Shown here piece after piece: positions 1-7,582 of a stretch of DNA of 64,000 bases. A model generated the notes under the pieces. It searched no databases and was not told the origin of the DNA. It worked only from the letters and a program-made list of their open reading frames with translations. This DNA is from Hyphomonas chukchiensis. GTDB lineage: Bacteria; Pseudomonadota; Alphaproteobacteria; Caulobacterales; Hyphomonadaceae. The translations under genes were made by a program, and so were the position numbers. The DNA lies in NCBI RefSeq assembly GCF_000682695.1, contig NZ_AWFG01000019.1:186001-250000 (forward strand). Direction: 5' to 3'. Each line of letters starts with the position of its first letter. The stretch's first letter is position 1.

Positions 1-126
1 GCGCGTGGGTCAGAGATTGAATTACTGAGCCACACCAACGAACCCGTCAGCGACTTGTTCCAAAGCTGGGTCAGTGGATACACACCGCTCCGCATGGTGA
101 GGCGCGGGCTAGCGCGGCGCCCACAC
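1..126. other. Non-coding edge segment
   Basis: No start, motif or convincing coding stretch is visible in this segment before the stop codon of the first gene. It may be the 3' flank of the isomerase gene or the edge of a gene lying outside the window. Confidence 0.5.
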
Positions 127-729
127 CTATCGCGCGACCTCTTCCTCAACCTGACCCAACCGGTCCTTGCCAAAGAACATTTCGTCGCCAACAAAGAAAG
201 TCGGTATACCGAAGGTCCCGCGGGCGACGGCGGCTTCGGTATTGGCGACGAGTTTCGCTTTCACGTCCGGGTCCTGCGTCGCTTCCAGAAGCGCGGCGCC
301 GTCAAGGCCCGCCGCATTCATGGCTTCCACATAGACGGCCGGGTCGTCCATCTTCAATCCGTCTTCCCACATGGCCTTCAGGCCTGCCTCGATATAGGCA
401 GCCAGCTCACCGCGCATCTCGGCCGCCACCGCGCCGCGCATCAGCACCAGCGTGTTGACCGGGAAATGCGGGTTCATTCTGAATTTCGACAGGCCGTGCT
501 TTTTTACGAAGCGCATCATCTCCAGATTGTCATAGGCGAGCTTGCCCTTCACATTGCCGAAGGCCATCACAGGCGACTGGTTGCCGGTCGCCTTGAAGAT
601 GCCGCCCAGCAAGCACGGAATGTAGTTCACGCTGGCCCCGGTGCGCGCCACGAGGCCGGGCAGGGCCATGTGCGCGAGATAGGCATTCGGGCTGCCGAAG
701 TCGAAAATGAAGTCGATACTCTTGCTCAT
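127..729 (-). CDS. 2-hydroxychromene-2-carboxylate isomerase family protein (DsbA-like fold)
   Basis: A 200-residue protein of the HCCA isomerase / kappa-GST family. The N-terminus IDFIFDFGSPNAYLAH carries the conserved serine that takes the place of the DsbA active-site cysteine. The C-terminal block GTFGIPTFFVGDEMFFGKDRL is the thioredoxin-fold cis-proline region. The family performs glutathione-dependent isomerisation in aromatic degradation (NahD type) or related unassigned reactions. The start was set at 729 because a strong GGAGG ribosome site precedes it. It follows the SDR gene by 11 bases on the same strand, so the two are probably cotranscribed and controlled by the divergent HxlR gene. 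The substrate cannot be read from sequence. Confidence 0.88.
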   Translation of the reverse strand: MSKSIDFIFDFGSPNAYLAHMALPGLVARTGASVNYIPCLLGGIFKATGNQSPVMAFGNVKGKLAYDNLEMMRFVKKHGLSKFRMNPHFPVNTLVLMRGAVAAEMRGELAAYIEAGLKAMWEDGLKMDDPAVYVEAMNAAGLDGAALLEATQDPDVKAKLVANTEAAVARGTFGIPTFFVGDEMFFGKDRLGQVEEEVAR

Positions 730-740
730 GGGGTTTCCTC

Positions 741-1475
741 CTACCAGGTTTCTTTCCAGGGCCGCAGGTCCAGCTCGTGCGTCCAGGCCGTGCGCGGCTG
801 CTTGTGCAGCATGACGTAATTCTGCGCGATATGATCCGGGTTCAGAACAGCGTCCTCCTCGCGCAAGGCGTCGACATTCGGCACATTCTCGCGGATGAAA
901 TTGGAATCGATGGCGCCATCGATGATCGTGTGCGCCACATGGATGTTCTTCGGGCCCAGCTCGCGCGCCATGGATTGCGCCAGCGCCCGCAGCGCCGCCT
1001 TTGCCCCCGCAAATGCGGCGAGATGCTCGCGCCCGCGCGTGCTGGCCGTCGCGCCTGTGAAGATGATCGTTCCATGCCCGCGGGTCAGCATCTTCTTCGC
1101 GACTTCGCGTCCCATCAGGAAGCCCGAGAAACACGCCATCTCCCACACCTTGTGATACACGCGCGCCGTCGTCTCGGTGATCGGGAAGCGCACATTCGCG
1201 CCGATATTGAACACGGCCACGTCGATCGACGCGACATCCGCCTCGATCCGCTCGACCAGCGCAATCATCGCCTCCTCGTCGCGCGCATCCGTGGGCATGG
1301 CCACCGCTTCATGCCCGTCATCGCGGATGCTCGCCGCCAGCGCTTCCAGCGCATCGGCATGGCGAGGCCGCCGCACGAGGCAGGCGGTCATGCCCTCACG
1401 CGCAAAGGCCCGGCCAATCGCGGCGCCGGTGTCATCCCCGGCGCCAATCACGAGACAGGCAGACTTGTGGGCCAT
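741..1475 (-). CDS. SDR family oxidoreductase lacking the usual catalytic tyrosine
   Basis: A 244-residue Rossmann protein. The N-terminus has the dinucleotide loop GAGDDTGAAIG, and further on FNIGANVRF stands where the NAG motif is expected. In the active-site region IIFTGATAS is followed by FAGAK where classical SDRs have YxxxK, so the acid/base tyrosine is phenylalanine. The protein may therefore be a non-classical reductase, may use another residue, or may be non-catalytic. It is the first gene of a two-gene unit with the HCCA isomerase and is divergent from an HxlR regulator. Family assignment is certain; substrate and activity are not. Confidence 0.88.
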   Translation of the reverse strand: MAHKSACLVIGAGDDTGAAIGRAFAREGMTACLVRRPRHADALEALAASIRDDGHEAVAMPTDARDEEAMIALVERIEADVASIDVAVFNIGANVRFPITETTARVYHKVWEMACFSGFLMGREVAKKMLTRGHGTIIFTGATASTRGREHLAAFAGAKAALRALAQSMARELGPKNIHVAHTIIDGAIDSNFIRENVPNVDALREEDAVLNPDHIAQNYVMLHKQPRTAWTHELDLRPWKETW

Positions 1476-1493
1476 GAAATATCCTCCCTATTT

Positions 1494-1545
1494 ATTTGGT
1501 TGCTAAATAGGACCATTATTCATTTGGTTTTAATTTGCAACCAAT
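1494..1545. promoter_or_regulatory. Candidate HxlR operator in divergent promoter region
   Basis: The 99-base gap between the SDR and HxlR genes is AT-rich, unlike its surroundings. It contains TTGGTTGC (1497-1503 region) and its exact inverse GCAACCAA (1537-1544), plus a further ATTTGGTT at about 1522. Inverted repeats between divergent genes suit a dimeric HxlR-type regulator controlling both sides. Assignment as an operator is inference. Confidence 0.45.
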
Positions 1546-1574
1546 ATATCGTAGCTGAATAGAAGGAGCCGCTC

Positions 1575-2066
1575 ATGGCCAAACGCCACACGCACACTTG
1601 CCCGATTGCGGGTGTCCTGAACATTTTCGGCGACAACTGGACATGGCTCGTCATCCGGGAGGCCTTCTACGGCGCCACGCGTTTCAGCGAGATCCAGCGC
1701 AACACGGGCATCGCCAAGAACGTGCTGAGTGACCGCTTGGATGTGCTCGTCAATGAGGGCATCCTCGCTCGCGAAGACGTGGGCGAAAACGGCACGCGCT
1801 ATGCCTACCGGCTAACGGCAAAGGGCGAGTCCCTCCACCCGGTGCTGCTGGCGCTACACCAGTGGGGCAATGAGCATGTCTACGGCCCCGGCAACGAGCC
1901 CGTCCTGCTGCTGGAGCGCGCCACCGGCAAGCCCCTCCAGCCGCTCGCCCCCACATCCCGCAACGGCCGCCGCCTCACCCGCGCCGACATCCTCACCCGC
2001 CCCGGCCCGGGTGCAAGCAAAGCCACTGTTCGTCGCCTGGCGGAGGCCGATGCTTCGTTAGCCTAG
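1575..2066 (+). CDS. HxlR family winged-helix transcriptional regulator
   Basis: A 163-residue DNA-binding protein. Residues ~9-100 form the HxlR/YodB winged helix: CPIAGVLNIFGDNW with the family's N-terminal cysteine, then TRFSEIQRNTGIAKNVLSDRL as recognition helix, then the wing region GILAREDV. The N-terminal cysteine is the redox- or electrophile-sensing residue in several family members. A tail of about 60 residues rich in Pro and Arg has no recognised domain. Divergent orientation to the SDR/isomerase pair and the inverted repeats between them suggest local control. It converges on rsuA with a 9-base overlap. Confidence 0.92.
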   Translation: MAKRHTHTCPIAGVLNIFGDNWTWLVIREAFYGATRFSEIQRNTGIAKNVLSDRLDVLVNEGILAREDVGENGTRYAYRLTAKGESLHPVLLALHQWGNEHVYGPGNEPVLLLERATGKPLQPLAPTSRNGRRLTRADILTRPGPGASKATVRRLAEADASLA

Positions 2067-2759
2067 CTGTGCAATATCATCCGCGCCCAATATCCGCCAT
2101 TCGCCCTCGGCGAGGCCTTCGAGCGTCAGCGGGCCGAACTGGGCGCGGTGCAGCGCCTCCACATGGTTGCCGACAGCGGCGAACATGCGGCGCACCTGGT
2201 GGTAGCGGCCTTCGGTGAGCGTGACGTGCGCACTGCGCTCGCCGGTCACATCCAGTCCGGCCGGTTTCAGCGGCTTGTCCTCGCCGCGCAGCATGAGCGT
2301 GCCACTGGCAAAGGCCTCGCCCTCGTGCCCCTCCAACGGCCGGGCGAGCGTCGCCTCGTACACTTTCGGTATCTCCGATTTCGGCGAAATCAGCTTGTGC
2401 AAAAATTGTCCGTCATCGGTGAATAGCAAGACGCCCGTCGTCGCTGCATCCAGGCGCCCCACGGTCGACAGCGCTGGCGTGCGCGCCAGGTAGCGCGGCG
2501 GCAGCAATTCATAGATCAGCTGACCGCCATCGGCGCGCGAGCACGTATAGCCCGCCGGCTTGTTCATCAGGATCACCATGCCGGGCGGCGGGTCCAGCGG
2601 TTCGCCGTCAAAGGTCACGCCCTCGAAAGGCGGCGCCAGATTCTTGCCACCCGCCTCAATGCCCCCGATGCGCCCACGCCGCACGGCATTCTCAACCTCC
2701 TTGCGGCTGCCATAGCCGAGGCCGGCGAGATACTTTGTTAGCGCACGGATGTCTTTCAT
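2058..2759 (-). CDS. rsuA: RsuA-family pseudouridine synthase (rRNA)
   Basis: A 233-residue protein with an N-terminal S4-like RNA-binding region (residues ~3-45) and a pseudouridine synthase domain. VGRLDAATTGVLLFTDDG carries the catalytic aspartate of the RsuA/RluB/RluE/RluF group, and GRYHQVRRMFAAVGN is the conserved C-terminal motif. The small size fits RsuA, which modifies 16S rRNA U516, but RluE or RluB-type specificity cannot be excluded. Its ATG overlaps the stop of the upstream methyltransferase gene (ATGA), so the two rRNA-modifying enzymes are translationally coupled. Confidence 0.85.
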   Translation of the reverse strand: MKDIRALTKYLAGLGYGSRKEVENAVRRGRIGGIEAGGKNLAPPFEGVTFDGEPLDPPPGMVILMNKPAGYTCSRADGGQLIYELLPPRYLARTPALSTVGRLDAATTGVLLFTDDGQFLHKLISPKSEIPKVYEATLARPLEGHEGEAFASGTLMLRGEDKPLKPAGLDVTGERSAHVTLTEGRYHQVRRMFAAVGNHVEALHRAQFGPLTLEGLAEGEWRILGADDIAQLG

Positions 2760-3796
2760 TTCTGGCGCTTCGGCCGGTCCGCGCGGATGATCTTGTAGCC
2801 GCCGGCATCTTCGATGATCTCGAACTGCTTGAAGCAGGCCTTGATCGTCGCCTCATAGGGCAGGTGGCGGTTGGCCACCATGTAGAGACTGCCGCCCGGC
2901 TTCAGCGCGCGCGAGGCTGCCTGGATGAATGACTGGCCAAGGTTCGCCGCATCGGCACGACCCACATGGAAGGGCGGGTTCATCATCACGAAATCATAGC
3001 GCGTCTCAGACACGTCGCGTGTCACGTCGGCCCAGCTGATCGTGACATTCTCAAAGCCTTCGAGCGTTTTCTCGGCGCAGGCGATCGCGCGGTGCTCGGC
3101 CTCGTAAAGGTCAATGTGTGTCACCTTCGGGCAATGCGACAGCACTTCTTTCGAAAGGTATCCCTGGCCCGCGCCAAAGTCGGCGCCCATGCCCTTGATG
3201 TCTTCCGGAATGCACTCGGCCAGCAGTTCGGATCCTGCATCCACGCGGTCCCACGAGAAGAGGCCCGGCCGGCTCCACATCGCGCCATCGGCCACAGGTT
3301 GCGGCTGGTCAGCCGCGACCCAGGCTTCGGCAAGCGTCTTGTTGAAGGTCGCGCTGTCCTTGCGTGCCCAGAAGGCCCGGCACTTGTGCTTGCTCAGGCT
3401 CTCGGTCTCGCCGGCAATCTCGCCCAGCGTCTTCTCGGCGGTCTTCGCGCCCAGCGTGTTTGGCAGGCAGGCCAGCACGACGCCGCCCTCCGGCGCCGAC
3501 AGCATCGCGCGCGCATATAGGCCGCGGGCCTCATCCTTCTGGCGCGGCGGCAGGATCAGCGTCAGCTCAGCCGGCGTGAACGTCTCCGTGCCGGCCGGCA
3601 AAAGGGTCAGGCCCATCGCGGCCAGCGCTTCATAAGGCGGCTTGAACGTCTGCTGGCAGGTCAGCCGGTCTTTCGGCAAAAGCGGAATCGCCGGGCCGGG
3701 TTCAGCCCGCAGGAACAGCACGTCCCCCGTTTCCGGCACGGTTACACCACCGCCATCAAGGGCGAGCTTCAGGGTTTCAAGAACATCAGTATCCAT
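2756..3796 (-). CDS. rsmC: RsmC-like 16S rRNA guanine-N2 methyltransferase
   Basis: A 346-residue class I SAM-dependent methyltransferase with the two-domain RsmC/RlmG architecture: a degenerate N-terminal MTase-like half, then the catalytic half from residue ~190. Motif I is MGADFGAGQGYLS. The catalytic motif MMNPPFHVG is the NPPF signature of guanine-N2 methyltransferases. E. coli RsmC methylates G1207 of 16S rRNA. The gene overlaps rsuA by four bases, consistent with a small ribosome-maturation operon. RlmG-type specificity is the main alternative. Confidence 0.83.
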   Translation of the reverse strand: MDTDVLETLKLALDGGGVTVPETGDVLFLRAEPGPAIPLLPKDRLTCQQTFKPPYEALAAMGLTLLPAGTETFTPAELTLILPPRQKDEARGLYARAMLSAPEGGVVLACLPNTLGAKTAEKTLGEIAGETESLSKHKCRAFWARKDSATFNKTLAEAWVAADQPQPVADGAMWSRPGLFSWDRVDAGSELLAECIPEDIKGMGADFGAGQGYLSKEVLSHCPKVTHIDLYEAEHRAIACAEKTLEGFENVTISWADVTRDVSETRYDFVMMNPPFHVGRADAANLGQSFIQAASRALKPGGSLYMVANRHLPYEATIKACFKQFEIIEDAGGYKIIRADRPKRQK

Positions 3797-3841
3797 CCGT
3801 CAGCCTGTTAGGCGGAATGAAGCGCCCTGAAAAGCCCGCAC

Positions 3842-5833
3842 TTACTGCGGCGCTGACACGCCTGCTGCCCGGTTGGCCGCCGCCACGCTGAACGCCTGGC
3901 TCAGGCCGCGATAGAACGAGATGCGCTGCTCGGCCGCTTCGCTGATCACCATGCCGTTCTCGGCGCCGATCAGGCTTTCCGGCGGCTTGCCCGCATGCAC
4001 CAGTTCCATCATGTCCGACCAGAGGTCCGCCGGAAGGCCGCCGCCGGTCACGCGCTTCATCGGGCTGTCATCGTCATTGCCCACCCAGACCGCGCCGACA
4101 TAGGCCGCCGTGAAGCCAACAAACCAGGCATCGCGCCAGTCCTGCGACGTGCCCGTCTTGCCGGCCACGGTCCAGTTCTTGATCCGTGCGCGTCCGCCCG
4201 TGCCGATGGGCGCGTTCACCACGCGGGCCATCATGGCGTTCATGTCCTCTGCCAGGTCATAGGGATACACGCGCTCGCGCTCATAATCCGGGCGCTGGTA
4301 CAGCACCATGCCGCGGGAATCCTCGATCTTGTCGATCAGGTACGGGTCCATGCGCAGTCCGCCGGACTGGAAGGCGCCGAATGCGCGCACCAGTTCCCAC
4401 ATGGTCACCGCCTGGCTGCCCAGCGCGATCGACGGGAAAGGCTCCATGTCGCTGGTCATGCCGAAGCGTTTGGCCAGCGCAATCACGCGCTCTTCGCTGC
4501 TCTCCTGCGCCAGCTGCGCGGCAACCGTATTGGTCGAGCGCGTCAGCGCCTCGCTCAGCGTCATCGGGCCGAGATAGCCGCCGCCATAATTGGTCGGCTG
4601 CCACTTGTCGATCGTGACCGGCTTGTCCACCATCACGTCATAGGGCGAGAATCCGTCTTCCAGTGCGGCAGCATAAACGAAGGGCTTGAAGCTTGATCCC
4701 GGCTGGCGTTTCGCCTGAGTCACGCGGTTGAATTCGGATGTCGCATAGTCCGTGCCGCCCACCATGGCGATCACGCGGCCATCCTTGCCCATCACCAGCG
4801 CGCCCACCTGGCTTGCGCCCTGCGCCTTGCCGTCCTTGGCCATGCGCGCGATCAGCATCTTCTCGATGGCTTCCTGCATCTTGGTGTCGATGGAGACCGT
4901 CACCACAAGGTCGCCCGGCAGTTTCGGCAGCATGGCCTTCACCCGCTCGGCGGAGGCGTCGATCACATAGCCCATCTGCGGGTCATAGGTCGGCGCGTCG
5001 ATGATCTTCACATCGGCTTCGCGGGCGACTTTCGCCTGTTCCTTGGTGATGAAGCCCTGATCCAGCATTTCCGCCAGGACATATTGCTGGCGCTCGCGGG
5101 CCCCGGCGAGGTTCTCGCGCAGGTTCAGTTTCGAGGGCGCCTTGGGCAGCGTGGCGAGCAGCGCCGCCTCCTGGATTTCCAGCTTTTCCGGTGGCTTGCC
5201 GAAATAATTGCGCGCCGCCGCGTCGATCCCATAGAGGCCCGCGCCGAAATACACCCGGTTCAGGTAAAGCGACAGGATTTCGTCCTTGCTCAGCTGTTTC
5301 TCCAGTTCGCGGGCGAGCTTCATTTCCTGCGCCTTGCGCTTCAGCGTCTGGCGATTGTCGAGCACGAGATTCTTGATCAGCTGCTGCGTGATGGTCGAGG
5401 CGCCGGATACGGTCTCCCCCGCGCGCAGGTTGGAAAAGGCGGCGCGGGCAATCGCGGCATCGTCTGCGCCGTCATGCTCGTAAAAGCGCTTGTCCTCGGC
5501 GGCGATGAAGGCCTGCGGCACATAGGCGGGCAGGGCGGCGACATTGGTGGCGCGGCCATAACGGGGGCCGCGCACGGCCACCGTATTGCCATCCCGATCG
5601 ACGAATTCCATCGCGGGTTCGCGGTGCGTCTCCCACAGTTCGGCCGTGTCTGGCAGTTTCGGCATGCCGAAATACAGCGACTGCCACTTATAGAAGGCAA
5701 AACCGCCCACGGCGAGCAACACGCCCAGCACGACAAGGATGATCCAGCCGCGCACGGTCGTGGGCAGCGTGAAAATCGGAGGGCGCGGCACTTTTATCGT
5801 GCGCGGCCCGTTTGGGGCAGGGGATCTAGCCAT
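3842..5833 (-). CDS. Class A penicillin-binding protein (PBP1A-type transglycosylase/transpeptidase)
   Basis: A 663-residue bifunctional peptidoglycan synthase. A cytoplasmic N-terminus is followed by one membrane segment (~30-48). The GT51 domain has the catalytic motif AAEDKRFYEHDG (Glu113) and STITQQLIKNL. The transpeptidase domain has the SxxK motif GSSFKPF (Ser380, Lys383), RSTN as SxN, and KTGT near the C-terminus. No OB/ODD insert is visible and the protein is shorter than E. coli PBP1a (about 850), resembling compact alphaproteobacterial PBP1A proteins. It acts in the periplasm on lipid II. A LpoA-like activator is encoded nearby at 7564. Confidence 0.93.
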   Translation of the reverse strand: MARSPAPNGPRTIKVPRPPIFTLPTTVRGWIILVVLGVLLAVGGFAFYKWQSLYFGMPKLPDTAELWETHREPAMEFVDRDGNTVAVRGPRYGRATNVAALPAYVPQAFIAAEDKRFYEHDGADDAAIARAAFSNLRAGETVSGASTITQQLIKNLVLDNRQTLKRKAQEMKLARELEKQLSKDEILSLYLNRVYFGAGLYGIDAAARNYFGKPPEKLEIQEAALLATLPKAPSKLNLRENLAGARERQQYVLAEMLDQGFITKEQAKVAREADVKIIDAPTYDPQMGYVIDASAERVKAMLPKLPGDLVVTVSIDTKMQEAIEKMLIARMAKDGKAQGASQVGALVMGKDGRVIAMVGGTDYATSEFNRVTQAKRQPGSSFKPFVYAAALEDGFSPYDVMVDKPVTIDKWQPTNYGGGYLGPMTLSEALTRSTNTVAAQLAQESSEERVIALAKRFGMTSDMEPFPSIALGSQAVTMWELVRAFGAFQSGGLRMDPYLIDKIEDSRGMVLYQRPDYERERVYPYDLAEDMNAMMARVVNAPIGTGGRARIKNWTVAGKTGTSQDWRDAWFVGFTAAYVGAVWVGNDDDSPMKRVTGGGLPADLWSDMMELVHAGKPPESLIGAENGMVISEAAEQRISFYRGLSQAFSVAAANRAAGVSAPQ

Positions 5834-5935
5834 GTCAGCCTGTGGATCGAATCATGAGCGAAAGTCTACATGAAATTTGATTACGGCAGGGTGAAGGCAT
5901 TGTTCATGTGCCGCGCAGTCGGATTTTTGGCCGCC

Positions 5936-5949
5936 TTGATCAGGATCAA
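5936..5949 (+). promoter_or_regulatory. Perfect FNR/FixK-type binding site
   Basis: TTGATCAGGATCAA is an exact TTGAT-N4-ATCAA dyad, the consensus for FNR/FixK/Anr-type regulators. Its centre lies about 84 bases upstream of the cytochrome c ATG at 6027 and about 109 bases upstream of the PBP1A start on the other strand. Control of the cytochrome by low oxygen is the natural reading. Confidence 0.75.
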
Positions 5950-6026
5950 AGGTGATGACGGCACAGGTGGTCAACATGAGCAAGACGTATTCAAGATCGG
6001 CGTCCAATCAGTAAAGGCAAACCGGC

Positions 6027-6449
6027 ATGCTCCATCGACTGTTCAAGCCAGTTCTACTGGCTTCTGCCCTGATCGCCCCGCTCTTCGTGACCGCCTGCTA
6101 TGACAGCGAGAGCGGACTCCCCTTACTGGAGCCCATCGCGACAGACGCCCAGTCGATCGCCGACGGTCGCCAGATTGCAGAGGCGCAATGCTCCAATTGC
6201 CACGCGCTTGATAATGATCCGAAAATCCGCCCGGAGGACCCGCCGCCGCTGCGTTACATCCTTGCGCAGTACAATCCTTATACACTGTCCCAGGATTTTC
6301 AGGCGGGTATCCATGTCGGACACCCGATGATGCCCGATTTCGTGTTCGGCCCATTGGGGGCGGACGTGATGCTGGCCTATCTCGTGTCGATCCAGCAGGA
6401 GCCGCCCGAGGCCGACCCGGTACCGAAGCCCGAGCCGGTACCGGAATAG
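6027..6449 (+). CDS. Monohaem cytochrome c lipoprotein
   Basis: A 140-residue protein. The signal ends in a lipobox LFVTAC (lipid cysteine 24), so it should be anchored to a membrane facing the periplasm. The haem motif is CSNCH at 55-59, and a methionine within HPMMPDF around residue 100 is the likely sixth ligand. The C-terminus is a Pro/Glu-rich tail. It belongs to small class I cytochromes that shuttle electrons or form a module of an oxidase or reductase. A perfect FNR/FixK box upstream implies induction at low oxygen. It stands alone and converges on the rsmI/yraN unit. Its haem would be attached by the Ccm system encoded at 45-49 kb. Confidence 0.85.
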   Translation: MLHRLFKPVLLASALIAPLFVTACYDSESGLPLLEPIATDAQSIADGRQIAEAQCSNCHALDNDPKIRPEDPPPLRYILAQYNPYTLSQDFQAGIHVGHPMMPDFVFGPLGADVMLAYLVSIQQEPPEADPVPKPEPVPE

Positions 6450-6470
6450 CCTCTACGCCACCCGCGGCCA

Positions 6471-6654
6471 TCACGCATCACGCGTAAGCACGGGCAGGGG
6501 GCCGGGCTGCAGCGCGATCAGGTCCACTTCCGCCGACCGGCATGCGCAGCCGTGTCTCCAGAATGCGATAGCCCTTGAGGCGCAGCCACAGCGCCGCGCG
6601 CGTCTCGGCGGCGCGTCCGCGCCGTTCAGCCCGCTGCCGCGCGCCCTCAGCCAT
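6471..6654 (-). pseudogene. yraN (UPF0102) remnant, frameshifted and truncated
   Basis: Directly after rsmI, with start codon 6654 overlapping the rsmI stop by eight bases, lies the N-terminus of a YraN/UPF0102 protein: [20 protein letters not shown] then [11 protein letters not shown] and RMPVGG. The frame stops at 6478 after 58 codons. Removing one G near GGCGGAAG restores the family motif EVDLIAL, but that frame ends at 6471. The remaining ~60 residues, including VxVEVKxR, are missing and the cytochrome gene ends only 22 bases further on. The rsmI-yraN order is common in proteobacteria, so this is a decayed member of a conserved pair. Confidence 0.75.
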
Positions 6655-7582
6655 TGGCTTTCAGTTGCAGCGCCCGCTGGTAGACATCACGCTTAGGCAG
6701 GCCCAGCGCGTCGGCCACGGCATTGGCCGCGGCCTTGGTCGGCTGGTCCTTCAGCGCGTCCAGCAGGGCCGCGTCCAGGTTTTCCTGCGAGATCTCGGTG
6801 TCCAGCGGCGGCCCGACCAGCAGCACGATTTCGCCGCGCGGCGGCCCGGCCCCGGCATAATGCGCGGCCAGCTCGGCCAGCGTGCCCCGGCGCGTCTCCT
6901 CGAACAGCTTGGTCAGCTCACGCGCCACGGCGGCCTGCCGGTTGCCACCCAGCGCCACGGCCAGGTCTTCCAGCGATGCGGCGAGGCGTGGCCCGCTCTC
7001 ATAGAAGATCAATGTCCCCGGAACGGTCCTTAAAGCCTCCGCGGCGGCCCGGCGGGCGCCACTCTTGGGCGGCAGGAAGCCCGCAAACAGGAACTGGTCG
7101 CTCGGCAGGCCGCTGGCCACAAGCCCCGCCAGCATGGCCGATGCGCCCGGTATAGGGAAAACACGCACGCCTTGTTCCAGCGCATCATGCGCCAGTTTCC
7201 AGCCCGGATCGGACACAAGCGGCGTCCCCGCATCTGAAATCAGCGCGATTTTCGCCCCCGCCTGCATGCGGGAAATCAGGCCCGGTCGCCGTTCCGCCCC
7301 ATTGTGGTCATGGTACGGGCTCAGCTTCACCCTAAGCCCATAGGCAGACATCAGTTTTCCGGCCACGCGCGTGTCTTCGGCCAGCACTTCCTCGACACCA
7401 GACAGGACATCCAGCGCCCTCAGCGTGATGTCCCGCAGGTTGCCGATGGGGGTGGAGACAACATAAAGGCCGGGATGAAGTGTCTGCGCCGGTTGCCCGG
7501 CGCGGTGGCTGCCCGTAGAGTCGCCTAAGGCGTGAATCGCTTCGGGCTCAGAAGGATCAGGAGATGACATTGCTTCAACCAT
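6647..7582 (-). CDS. rsmI: 16S rRNA (cytidine(1402)-2'-O)-methyltransferase RsmI
   Basis: A 311-residue tetrapyrrole-methylase-fold enzyme. After a ~38-residue N-terminal extension come the family blocks [37 protein letters not shown] and FPIPGASA, followed by [10 protein letters not shown]. RsmI 2'-O-methylates C1402 in the decoding centre, with RsmH acting on the same base. The 5' end overlaps the divergent LpoA-like gene whichever start is used (7582, or the internal Met at 7570). The rsmI/lpoA divergence with yraN downstream is a familiar proteobacterial arrangement. Confidence 0.93.
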   Translation of the reverse strand: MVEAMSSPDPSEPEAIHALGDSTGSHRAGQPAQTLHPGLYVVSTPIGNLRDITLRALDVLSGVEEVLAEDTRVAGKLMSAYGLRVKLSPYHDHNGAERRPGLISRMQAGAKIALISDAGTPLVSDPGWKLAHDALEQGVRVFPIPGASAMLAGLVASGLPSDQFLFAGFLPPKSGARRAAAEALRTVPGTLIFYESGPRLAASLEDLAVALGGNRQAAVARELTKLFEETRRGTLAELAAHYAGAGPPRGEIVLLVGPPLDTEISQENLDAALLDALKDQPTKAAANAVADALGLPKRDVYQRALQLKANG

